From contig JANKJI010000001.1 of the NCBI GenBank assembly GCA_024626585.1, positions 105,465,215-105,480,088 on the forward strand: a stretch of DNA of 14,874 bases, in the 5' to 3' direction. Shown here piece after piece: positions 1-7,828 of the stretch. Every line of letters starts with the position of its first letter. Positions within the stretch are counted from its first letter, which is position 1. The notes below the pieces were generated by a model. The model was not told the origin of the DNA. It was given only the letters and a program-made list of their open reading frames with translations, and did not search any database. Source of the DNA: Ginkgo biloba. Its lineage: Eukaryota; Streptophyta; Ginkgoopsida; Ginkgoales; Ginkgoaceae. A program made the translations under genes and the position numbers.

Positions 1-297
1 CTTTGAAACCCAATCAATTTGAAATTTCCTACCAAAATCCCATTGACATTTCTTTTGTTTTTTGTTGTGACTTGTGTTATCAATTTCTACATCTTTTATG
101 GAATCAACTTGTTTTTCTTGTAACTCATTTATGATATTTGAAGGGTTACCTGAAGTAAATAGTGCTTCGCTTAATGAAGTATTACATATATTTGTTGTTT
201 TTCTCTCAGTGGAATTTTGTGGATCGACATCTGCCTTAAAGAATTTTACGAAACTTCCTTTCAGTGGGGTCAATGTACATGCCTTTTGTTTCCCCAT
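1..297 (-). CDS. Partial hAT/ZNF862-like (TTF-type) transposase-derived protein, N-terminus
   Basis: On the minus strand an ATG at 297-295 opens a frame of 99 codons with no stop, which runs off the left edge, so only the N-terminus is seen. A TAA two codons upstream (303-301) fixes this as the first possible Met in the exon. The first 75 or so residues are polar and low in recognisable motifs; then comes a basic stretch (KKQKKC) followed by WDFGRKFQIDWVSK (residues 86-99). That basic-then-W-x-F-x-R-K-F-x-x-x-W pattern resembles the region just before the TTF-type zinc finger in hAT-derived ZNF862-like proteins of plants. The zinc finger, DUF4371 and dimerisation regions would lie outside the window. 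A 3' splice site 16 bases before the ATG suggests a spliced leader. Family assignment is moderate to weak; that the frame is coding is more likely than not. Confidence 0.45.
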   Translation of the reverse strand, partial: MGKQKACTLTPLKGSFVKFFKADVDPQNSTERKTTNICNTSLSEALFTSGNPSNIINELQEKQVDSIKDVEIDNTSHNKKQKKCQWDFGRKFQIDWVSK

Positions 298-315
298 TAT
301 TTAGACAATAACCTG
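298..315 (-). other. Candidate 3' splice site of a 5'-leader intron
   Basis: Read on the minus strand, a pyrimidine-rich run ends in CTCTTGCAG, with the AG at 314-313, followed by GTTATTGTC and the start codon at 297. This is a textbook plant acceptor. It implies that the intron of the partial gene at the left edge lies to the right, with the coding part beginning in the next exon. A possible donor is the GTAAGG at 1758-1753, or the AG|GTACTA near 936. Neither can be proved without transcript data. Confidence 0.35.
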
Positions 316-430
316 CAAGAGATGAAAATTTAATTAATATTTTGAAAACATCTTTGTTTGCTACTATACATTAATACAATATGTTTAAAAATGATAGAAA
401 ATATAAAGATAAAACTTGATATCAGCTATG

Positions 431-540
431 ATTTCCTACTAAAACTTCATATTCACTATAATTTCTAATTTCTTACTAAAATTTCATATTGACTATAATT
501 TCTAATTTCTTACTAAAACTTCATACTCACTATAAGTTTA
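431..540. repeat. 37-bp tandem repeat, three copies
   Basis: Three adjacent copies (431-467, 468-504, 505-540) share the unit beginning ATTTCYTACTAAAAYTTC and containing ACTATAA. They differ at only a few positions each. This is a minisatellite-like array inside the possible leader intron of the minus-strand gene. Confidence 0.85.
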
Positions 541-569
541 TCTAGGATAACAGTTTATCTAGGATAACG
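536..569. repeat. 17-bp tandem duplication
   Basis: GTTTATCTAGGATAACA (536-552) is followed at once by the same 17-mer with one change in the last base (553-569). It overlaps the end of the 37-bp array by five bases, so the two tandem repeats adjoin. Confidence 0.85.
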
Positions 570-2141
570 CTAAATCCTATAATGCTTACAGATAAGAATA
601 ATTTCCAAAAGAAAAAGAAACTCTAATATACATCTATATTATAATTTATAATTATAGTTCTATTGACTTGGACATTTTATCCTACATTAATAATTTACAT
701 TTTCAATTTTCCATATATCATTACAACTAAAAAACATACTAAGTGGCAACTAATTTCAAATGATAAAATTTGATGCTAATCAAATTGTGTCCCTTTGCAT
801 AGTGCATATAGCTAAAAATGAAAGTCATATGCATATTATATATCTTATTTCTTTTTCCCTCGTAAAATTATTCCAATAACTGTTTATGAATTCCATATGT
901 TTTTGTTCACTACGATATTTACAATGAGATTAGTACCTGAGATGTTTTTGTTCCAATAACTATAGATTTCTGTGGAGGTTCATGTGATCCTGAATAATAC
1001 GAGGTTCAAGGGAATAACCCAAGGGCGATGGAAGTTCATATGACCGTGATCAATACAAAAGGGCTTATTCATATATCAACACTAAACCATAGCATAGACT
1101 CAATAATTATTAATTATTTTTTAATTGTATTCGATGGTGGAGGTAATGCCGTGGTTTGAACTTTGACTACGATTACCGCGTTTGATTGCTGTTGTTAGAA
1201 AGCGCCAGAAGCGTTCGACCTCCAATGTGAAGGATTGTAGGGACGCCACACCACTAACGCAGAGGCAAAGGGAGTGCCCGTGACCTCTCAAAGCTTAAAG
1301 TAGCCATAATGAGGACTTAGGAAGGAGGGCTTAGGGAATTATATTGGCAACCAAGGAGTATTTTTCTTGGGGGACCAGGATTCTAGGCATGCTACATTCG
1401 GTGGAGATAGGGGTCAAGAACAGTCGATGCTCTCCATATATCTATTAATCTCCCCAAAAGAATGCGCATCAAACCCTCTCTAATACGAGATGAATTTTGA
1501 TATGTAAAGAACTTAGGAGAGTTCTGTTGTCCTCCTTATAGGTCGCCGTAGAGTTAAATTTCATTGTGCTTAGGTATTTTGTATGGGATATAAGAGGGAA
1601 AATTCCTAACAGTATCAGGTTTATCTAAGTTGAAGTAAACTGTTACATTCTTGAGAATCATGAGAAGATAAAAAATGATGTGATTAAAAATCATGGATGG
1701 GAGAGATTTGAAAACCCTAAAATCTAATATCAATGACAAAAAATCTTAAATACCTTACATTTTTCTGATATTCTTGAACAGATTTGTTTGAATACTTGCT
1801 CTAAATCGACTTCAAAATCTCCTATGGCTGCACTGATACCTCTAAAAATTTGAACGTTGTCTTCTAAAATCGCATGAGATCGATTCAAACTGATTTGAAT
1901 GAAGGGAAGAGAAATGATTCATCTATTCATAGGGCAATCTTCAAGTATACAGCCGACGAAAGATTCAACCGTAGGGCTAAAAAAATTCGAAACTCGTTTG
2001 AATGAATCGTTTATCGGGCGATTTTATCTTCGAATGCGGCACTTTGCTTTGTATTTAGGCTATTTTATTCGTTTAATAATTAGACATATTAGCTAAAGTA
2101 AGGTTTTTTACATACCTTTTAATTTTTTTAAGGCTATATGC
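570..2141. other. Non-coding stretch, possible leader exon and intron of the left-edge gene
   Basis: No convincing coding frame is seen on either strand. Contents: AT-rich DNA to about 980; an imperfect repeat of a 26-base block (GAGGTTCATGTGATCCTGAA at 977-996, and a similar block at 1030-1057); a segment at about 1005-1310 with some 14 CpG sites, unusually many for this window; a telo-box-like AAACCCTAA at 1712-1720; and a donor-like GTAAGG on the minus strand at 1758-1753. If the promoter at 2142-2218 is real, about 1760-2115 would be a minus-strand 5' leader exon and the rest mostly intron. The ORFs of 61 and 65 codons here look like chance openings. Confidence 0.3.
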
Positions 2142-2218
2142 TATTTATAAAGTAACATTATAATTCGCCAAATCAAAATTTAGACTTAAAAAAATTTGCC
2201 AATTGGCTATAATTCGCC
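2142..2218 (-). promoter_or_regulatory. Candidate core promoter with TATA and CCAAT boxes
   Basis: On the minus strand TATAAATA lies at 2149-2142. About 50 bases upstream is the perfect palindrome GCCAATTGGC (2198-2207), which gives a CCAAT box on both strands. The 11-mer TATAATTCGCC occurs twice, at 2159-2169 and 2208-2218, flanking this region. The order and spacing suit a plant polymerase II promoter firing leftwards toward the partial gene at the left edge. The upstream limit coincides with the broken end of a retroelement at 2220. The assignment rests on motifs alone. Confidence 0.35.
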
Positions 2219-2219
2219 C

Positions 2220-3335
2220 CTAAGATTTTCCCTGGTTAAAGAAAGCCAGATGATAAATTATCAGGAAATTTCTCCCATCACAACATATAAGTTCTTCCCC
2301 TTGTTTATATACTTGGAAAACACTATTGTAAGTATTTGCCCACTTTTTCCCTGATACTTTTATATTTATCATATATTTGGATAAGTCTACTTCAAAAGCT
2401 TTCTCTAGAATTGCAGATATGTGGAGTTGGCGAAGCTTCTTGTCAACATCCTCTATTTTATCATGGTGTTTATGTTTAAATAAATTAGGAACATAACATA
2501 GTAAAACTGAACGAGAGCCTCCTCTCTTCTTCAATGGAAAAGAATCATTTGGAACTAATTTCGTCACACCTACACAATTATTTTCATCCTTTGAGTTTGG
2601 AGGTAGAGGAGACTTTCCTTCACTTTGAAGAGTTTCAAGTAAACTTTGCTCTTTGCATGTCATTCCTTCACCTTTGATGGTTTCAATTAGAGTATCACAA
2701 TACCTTTGAGGTGGATGGAGAGCTCTATGGTTGATATTTGAGACATCATCAATTCCCATGGAAGAGTCCTCAGGTTTTTCATTTATTGGGTTTCTCTCCC
2801 CCATATCCTAAGCATCATTTTGGTGGTTTTCATTGCAGTCCTAAGGTTCCAACTTTGGCAGGGTTTTTTCCTTTTTATCCAATTTCTTAGTTTCTTCATG
2901 TGAGCTTTTATCTATGTGCTCATTTTCTTGTTGGGCTTTCTCTCCTTCTTATCCTTCCTCAAACAATTGGTTAACATCTCCTTTAATATCATATTCTTTT
3001 TCTACTTCATTATCTTTAATAATATACTCTATAAACTTATTTTTCCTTAATTTCTTTTCATGTTTTGGGGCAGGTATCCTTGATTTGCAAAATTCCTCCC
3101 ATAATTCATCCTTAAACTTTCTAAAAATGTCTTCGATGTTGTAGTTTCTATCTAGCCATTCTTTTGCCCAATCCTATGCTAGTCCTTCCATACATTCTTC
3201 TATGGTTATTTAGGTTTTATGAAATTCTTCTTTTATCCCTACATACTCAAACAATGCCTCCACTTTTTCCATCCATTCATGTGGTTTTACTTCTCCATCA
3301 AACCTAAAAATTAGAATTTTCTCTCTTCTTCCCAT
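2220..3335 (-). pseudogene. Retrotransposon gag-like pseudogene
   Basis: One frame of 372 codons runs from an ATG at 3335-3333 to a TAG at 2222-2220, interrupted by five stops: TAA 3212-3210, TAG 3176-3174, TAA 2951-2949, TAG 2843-2841 and TAG 2810-2808. There is no frameshift. The N-terminal part resembles retrotransposon gag: HEWMEKVEALFEYVGI (from about residue 20), then an ECMEGLA and W-A-K-E-W stretch matching the usual hydrophobic-E-G-x-A-x-x-W signature, then WEEFCKSRIP. A lysine/glutamate-rich middle follows. The last 194 codons (2804-2220) are open but I recognise no domain in them, and no CCHC knuckle or protease motif is seen. All five stops can arise from CAA/CAG by C-to-T change, as expected of a methylated silenced copy. 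Confidence 0.75.
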
Positions 3336-3365
3336 AATTTTTCTTGTTAGGTCTGAGTTTGAATT

Positions 3366-3377
3366 GCTCTGATTCCA
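3366..3377 (-). other. Primer-binding site, initiator-Met tRNA type
   Basis: TGGAATCAGAGC on the minus strand matches 11 of 12 bases of TGGTATCAGAGC, the complement of the 3' end of plant initiator methionine tRNA. It lies two bases (AG) beyond the CA end of the LTR, exactly where reverse transcription would be primed. Confidence 0.8.
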
Positions 3378-3379
3378 CT

Positions 3380-3794
3380 TGAAGCGTACCAAATGGGGTA
3401 CCACTAAATAAGATTGAACCACTTCATGCTTTATAATAAAATTGTATTTCTATTTAAATAATATCAAACATTACAAATTAAAAGGGGTGTGGGGCACCTG
3501 TCACCACAAAGTGTCACAGACTAGGAGCACCTACTACCCAGAAGTAGAAAAGACTCTGTCAAAGAGAGAAGTAGAAAGATTCAATATTGATATATGAGAT
3601 GATGATACAAATGACTGACAATATCCTATATATAGGCTCCAAAGTCAAAGGGTGCTTCAGGAGGTGCCTCTTCATCATGTCTTTTCATCAGGTGACCTTT
3701 CGCTTTGTATCCTTTAATTACTAATGATCCTTTAATCACTACTTAAAGCTAATGCCGATTGTGTTTCTAATTACTATATATTAGGAACATAACA
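3380..3794 (-). repeat. 5' LTR of the truncated retrotransposon
   Basis: On the minus strand the LTR starts TGTTATGTTCC at 3794 and ends CGCTTCA at 3380, so both canonical TG and CA termini are kept. Its length is 415 bp. A palindromic TATA box, CCTATATATAGG, lies at 3625-3636 and divides a U3 of about 160 bases from R/U5. The terminal CA is followed directly by the primer-binding site. The copy looks less decayed than the gag behind it, since its termini and TATA box are intact. Confidence 0.75.
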
Positions 3795-3852
3795 TTCCTC
3801 ATCTTCATCTACTTTTGCCTCTTCGTTTTTCTCTTAAGCAATGGATAAGATC

Positions 3853-4500
3853 AATTTTTATGAGTGACATAGACTCTATGGTCATATTAATGAGTGTTAG
3901 TCTAATAAGAATTAAGAAGGTTCTTGATTGAACAATCTTATAGTGTATAATGTTGAGGATTTTATTGATTTATATATTCAGGAACATGTTGACTCTTCCC
4001 TTGCACTTCTAGGCACCTCATATCATTAGCCCAAGAGAGAGCTCTCATTCATCTGGAGGGCACATGTGAAATAGAGGTTTGTATCCATTATATTGGACAA
4101 TGGTTGCATGAAGAACTTGGTTTTTTCATGATTGGTGCAACGACTTCATTTTCTTATGACATCACATCTAGCACCTTATAACCATGGGGTGGGCCAATAC
4201 TAATACAACATCTAATATAGTTGAGAACTCATGCACCTTCATATTTTCTTTCAATTATTACATTGATGAAGTCACATGTGAGATAACATAGATGGACAAT
4301 TATGATGTCCTCTAAGGAAAACCCTATCAGTTTGATCACCATTCTATTTATAATAGTTGGTCAAACATGTATTATCTCCGGAAGGATGGAAACACCTAAA
4401 GGTTTCCTTCACTTGCATGTTGAGATGATTTGTTGCTAGTGAAGCTAGTCAAAAGGCTTGCTGTTATAACAAGGCACTTTAGTTTGTTGTTTGTGAGTCC
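3853..4500 (+). pseudogene. Ty3/gypsy gag-protease relic
   Basis: Two consecutive plus-strand frames carry recognisable Ty3/gypsy landmarks between stops. In frame 1, HRLYGHINEC (3868-3897) resembles the end of a CCHC zinc knuckle. About 60 codons later ILDNGCMKNLV (4090-4122) matches the retropepsin active-site region, with the catalytic D-S/T-G changed to D-N-G. After a one-base shift near 4185, frame 2 continues: YYIDEVTCEI (4256-4285), MDNYDVL, then GKPYQFDHHSIYNSWSNMYY (4316-4375), which corresponds to the L-L-G-R-P-W-Q-F-D linker between protease and reverse transcriptase, followed by RKDG. At least ten in-frame stops make it dead. It runs opposite to the neighbouring LTR element and is clearly older. 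I cannot find its LTRs. Confidence 0.65.
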
Positions 4501-4597
4501 TTAGCTTCAATCAATGGATCACAATGCAGATGACAAAGGGATGAGACACATAAGTTGATATGATACATCATTCTACTTCATTATCGAAGCCTCAAGG

Positions 4598-4654
4598 GTT
4601 CCCACTAGAGCAAGAAGTCGAGCAATGCATTAAAACCTTATTAGGTGCTACTAT
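4598..4654 (+). pseudogene. Possible C-terminal tail of a Ty3/gypsy polyprotein
   Basis: In the same frame as the protease-RT linker upstream, VPTRARSRAMH (4598-4630) then a stop and NLIRCYY resembles the G-P-x-T-R-A-R-x-K tail found near the C-terminus of many plant Ty3/gypsy proteins. If correct, reverse transcriptase, RNase H and integrase have been deleted between about 4500 and 4598. The match is short and could be chance. Confidence 0.22.
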
Positions 4655-5520
4655 ACCTAATTCAATTTTAGTTGATTAATCTTAGTCCCACCAAGATACA
4701 ATTGATTAGTTGATATATGCTCCTTGCTCCCCTTCACTATTACCACTCCCAACTACTTATTTGCCACCTATGCTTAAGATAGAAGCCTCATAGTTTACCA
4801 TGTGAATCATTCTTAAGTAGAGAGGTTAGCTAGTTGATTTCATTATACTACACGAACCAACATAGATCTAGATTAAGCCACTTTAGGATTCTCATTTGTA
4901 GGATACTTTGATTCCCAAGTTAGATAGCTTACATATCTCAAAGAGTGCCAGTCATGCACATCAAAGAGTTCACAGATTTATGATGGAAATGATGGGATTA
5001 TCATAAAGTATTCTTAGCCTCTCAAATCTCCTTATGGTGTAGAGGGCTAATTAAGTTCAATAATAAACCATTTTCCATAGCTTTCCCTGACCTTGTTATG
5101 ATGTGGTTAAAAAATGGAATATTAATGGTAAAGGATTCGTGGAATTACCAAATTAGAAACTGGTTTAGCTAAAAGGAGTTTTATGATACATGGAAATTAC
5201 CTAATTCTCATGGAAAACTTTTTACTAGATTGATCATGTAATGCCTCGTGAAGTTTGCTCAAATGCATATCTAATATTGAATAATCCCTGGAGGCTCGAT
5301 TGGATATACAAGTCTAAAATTGCACATTATACCATAAAAAAAGTCTCTTAATAATCATTGCCCTTTGTGACCTCACATAGAGATGTAATCGTATTTGAAG
5401 GAACATTGACTGTATGCGAGTGTAGCCTATAAGGTTCCATTTTGCGTAGACAACAAAGGCAACAAATGGAGATTTAATGGTCCTCCATTAGGAAAGAGTC
5501 TCTCGAAGAGCGATGTAGTT
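4655..5520. other. Unassigned degraded DNA
   Basis: No open frame of useful length, no structural RNA and no recognisable repeat is seen here on either strand. It probably continues the decayed retroelement layer to its left, but no motif supports that directly. Confidence 0.4.
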
Positions 5521-5911
5521 GTGAATTGTCATTATAATTATCAGTGGGAGTCTTTTGTTTGCCTCTTTGGGAGTGCCTACACGTTAAACCAATTTGGGAA
5601 AGGGAGTCTTATCACTCGTTCATACATATTTCAATTTGTATCTTGGCAAATCATTCTATTAGGGGATATTCGTCCTTTCGACGGTTGGTTCAAAACTGTT
5701 TCCATATATTTTTTATTATGCCCACGAGCATTGTGTTCATTGTCCGCTTCATCATCCTCTCACAGAAATGGATGCAGGCAAGAGAATCAACATTGTCTCA
5801 ACGATGTAAAGTCCCTCTCTCGACCTCAACCGACGTCTAGCGCGACTTAGCACAGCAGAAGAGGTGAATAGTTGTGCGAGGTGGCGATGTTTACAACTAG
5901 AAGAATTTTGA
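5521..5911. other. Coding-like patch, no assignable gene
   Basis: Two plus-strand frames (5521-5850 and 5544-5840, about 109 and 98 codons) overlap, and a third becomes open at the end: from ATG 5768 to TGA 5911, with one in-frame TAA at 5807-5809. The last part reads LDLNRRLARLSTAEEVNSCA, a more protein-like composition than the other two frames. About eight CpGs lie within 5800-5890, in contrast to the surrounding DNA. I recognise no family in any frame, and the minus strand also has a hydrophilic open stretch. It may be a fragment or exon of a gene, but no frame can be preferred with confidence. Confidence 0.2.
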
Positions 5912-6712
5912 GTTGTGTTCCTATATATGCTGTCGAGATGTTTTGACAGTTGGACCTTCTCCCCTTCTCAAATAAGCATTTGAATGTTCGGTTTGATTTC
6001 TAATGATTTGTATGATTGATTTATATGATCGGTTTGACACGAGCAGGAACTTTCAAAGTCTACTTGTTTGGATCTCAATCAAGCATTACTGATGGATTCA
6101 TCAACCAAAAACAAAACAACATTGCTCGGCATAGTAAGCAGTCATGTGCAAATTGACAGCGTGACGTATAATTTCTGTTTCCAGTAATTGAAAACGTAAA
6201 TGTAAATGTACAGATAAAAGTACTAGCTGAAAACTCTGAATCTCGTTCATCCATAGTTTCTCGGACTATATCGATACACTGGTTTAAACTAAAGATTTAG
6301 TTGTGGGTTGAAATTAAATGAGCTGAAATAGTCAAATGACATAAGTCGATTGGACATGTTAGGTTTGGAATTTGACGTTTCTGTTTGTGAGTGATGATAA
6401 ATTTTGAGGACGTTTTCTTGCCCATGAAGCTGCTATGTTTTGATGAAGTTTTAAATATGAATATTACATTTCAATTGGCATTTAATGGACGTTAACATGA
6501 ACGGCCATCATGTGGGTCATGTAAAGACTTGGCCCTTTTAAAAATTTGTTAATGGTGTGATAATTAAAAAATATATAACAGTGTCACAAGACCAATGGCT
6601 TAAATTCCATTGTAATTATGAAAGGGGTGTTAAGCTATTTCCTATTTTGATTCTATTTTTTGTATTTCTTTTATATGTATCGCTATTTGCAAAGAATCAT
6701 TAATTTATTTTC
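5912..6712. other. Intergenic DNA without identified features
   Basis: AT-rich sequence with no frame longer than about 50 codons, no tRNA-like structure and no clear repeat. It precedes the TATA-like duplication at 6713 and the small membrane-protein gene, so it may hold distal regulatory DNA. Confidence 0.4.
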
Positions 6713-6734
6713 TATATAAAGATTATATAAAGAT
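6713..6734 (+). promoter_or_regulatory. Tandem TATA-like element
   Basis: TATATAAAGAT occurs twice in tandem (6713-6723, 6724-6734). TATATAAAG is a good plant TATA box. It is some 650 bases before the start codon at 7388, so it would serve that gene only if the leader is long and spliced. It could equally be chance in AT-rich DNA. Confidence 0.25.
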
Positions 6735-6862
6735 TGCATACGCACAACAAAAGTCAAATACTAACAACCATCTATTAAGATGGACATGAAAATTGTATAG
6801 AAATTTGATGAAAGCAATGAGTGAAGGAGAGTTTTAGACTCAACTCTGCACTTTTATATATT

Positions 6863-6878
6863 TATATATATATATATA
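6863..6878. repeat. (TA)8 microsatellite
   Basis: Eight uninterrupted TA units, preceded by a shorter TA run. A length polymorphism is likely. Confidence 0.8.
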
Positions 6879-7013
6879 TTAATTATATTACGATTAAAAC
6901 AATTTGACGTGCAAACCAATATACATATAAATTATCATTTTTTAATTTTATAAATTTTATTGGATATCATAATTCACGAGTTAATTTTTTTTTAAAAATG
7001 ACGGAAAAGACAC

Positions 7014-7056
7014 CATGTTCAAACGGGTTGGACTTCTTAATCATGTTCAAACGGGT
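7014..7056. repeat. 15-bp direct repeat, 28-bp period
   Basis: CATGTTCAAACGGGT occurs at 7014-7028 and again at 7042-7056 without mismatch, with 13 bases between. It lies about 330 bases upstream of the start codon of the 146-residue gene and could be a duplicated regulatory site or a small local duplication. Confidence 0.75.
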
Positions 7057-7194
7057 GTCAAAATCCAACTCTAACGCCGTTCATGTTACGTCTTTTGACA
7101 TAGTAGCATTGCAAATGCAGATTCGTACCGGTTAACTCGGCGTTTTCTTCCACGCGGAGATCGGAAGTCAATCAAATGAAAAACCACAAGTGCA

Positions 7195-7306
7195 GTATCC
7201 TGGAAGCTTACATTAGAGGCCGGACCTGCTATTGATTACAATTATTTTTGTTTCACTCTGTTACTAATTTATATTGAACGAACTTCCTTTTGTGTTATGT
7301 CTGCCA
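7195..7306 (+). other. Candidate leader intron of the 146-residue gene
   Basis: A strong acceptor (pyrimidine-rich run ending TGTCTGCCAG, AG at 7305-7306) has a branch-point-like TTACTAAT at 7261-7268. The best donor upstream is GTATCC at 7195. This gives a 112-bp intron, a usual size for plants. The donor is mediocre, so only the acceptor is well supported. Confidence 0.25.
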
Positions 7307-7387
7307 GGCACTATTGAATTTATTCAAGGTTTTCACTTGGTTATGTTAGGTCTGTGTACTCTGCGTTTGTTCTTTGCTATTTAATTA

Positions 7388-7828
7388 ATGGAGGAATGCC
7401 AAGGAACCATATTAAGATCGGCCCTATTGTTAGTAGTATTTTTCTTATCAATGAGCCAATTCAGAGCGAATTCAATTCAGTTTGGGCGTACTTCGCGAAG
7501 TGCACTAATTCCTTCGTCTTTGTGGGAAGGAAAAGAAGCAGAAGTCGGTCCGGGGCCTTCTGATGGCGCACAATCAAAAGACGAGAAGGAAACCCACAAA
7601 AAGCATAAGAGTTTTCTGCTGGCGGAGGGTCCAGCAGCAGGCATCGTGTTTGGGAGTCTGTTGCTGATGCTTCTTGTGGCCCTTCTCTGTTACTTCCGAG
7701 CTACGAAATATAGACAGTTTGCTTCCCGCCCGATGCAAACCAGAACAACGATTGAGCAACGCTCAAGCTTTCATGGGCGCGGAGTCATGACCAGGCCAAC
7801 TGTTCAGGCCTCCCCCGACGCAAATTGA
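7388..7828 (+). CDS. Small type I single-pass membrane protein of unknown family
   Basis: A 146-residue protein. Residues 1 to about 28 form a classical signal peptide: a short polar start, a hydrophobic core ALLLVVFFL at 12-20, then a polar end with A27-N28-S29 near the likely cleavage site. Residues 30-80 are a hydrophilic outer segment with a GPGPS motif at 55-59 and a charged, His/Lys-rich stretch (KDEKETHKKHK, 64-74). Residues 84-103 (AGIVFGSLLLMLLVALLCYF) are one transmembrane helix, followed by a basic tail of 43 residues rich in Arg, Ser and Thr. This suggests a secretory-pathway or plasma-membrane protein with its C-terminus in the cytoplasm. The ATG has a TAA two codons upstream in frame, and the next Met (residue 22) would destroy the signal peptide. 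Local GC and CpG content are well above the surroundings, as for a living gene. The pattern loosely recalls small AGP-like or anchor proteins, but I cannot name a family or function. Confidence 0.72.
   Translation: MEECQGTILRSALLLVVFFLSMSQFRANSIQFGRTSRSALIPSSLWEGKEAEVGPGPSDGAQSKDEKETHKKHKSFLLAEGPAAGIVFGSLLLMLLVALLCYFRATKYRQFASRPMQTRTTIEQRSSFHGRGVMTRPTVQASPDAN

Larger units (their letters stand above)
2220..3794 (-). mobile_element. Truncated LTR retrotransposon (5' LTR plus gag)
   Basis: Read on the minus strand the element has, in order, a 415-bp LTR (3794-3380), a two-base spacer, a primer-binding site (3377-3366), an untranslated leader, and a gag-like frame (3335-2220). No reverse transcriptase, integrase or second LTR follows: the DNA beyond 2220 matches nothing in the LTR. 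It is therefore either a 3'-truncated Ty3/gypsy-type element or a gag-only (TR-GAG-like) element that lost its 3' LTR. The right-hand flank begins TTCCT at 3795; the matching target duplication cannot be found because the left end is lost. Confidence 0.75.

Noticed and set aside
74-304. Plus-strand frame of 76 codons
   Set aside because: It is the antisense of the better-supported minus-strand open frame, which has a splice acceptor and a recognisable motif.
1899-2096. Plus-strand frame of 65 codons
   Set aside because: No motif; overlaps the putative minus-strand leader and looks like chance.
2914-3144. Plus-strand frame of 76 codons
   Set aside because: It is a shadow of the gag pseudogene on the opposite strand.
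3210-3422. Frame starting at 3422 as an independent gene
   Set aside because: Its first 29 codons read through the LTR end and primer site, with a GTG start; the true gag start is the ATG at 3335.
7354-7563. Plus-strand frame of 69 codons overlapping the 146-residue gene
   Set aside because: It is out of frame, opens with GTG and lacks the coherent signal-peptide and membrane pattern of the other frame.
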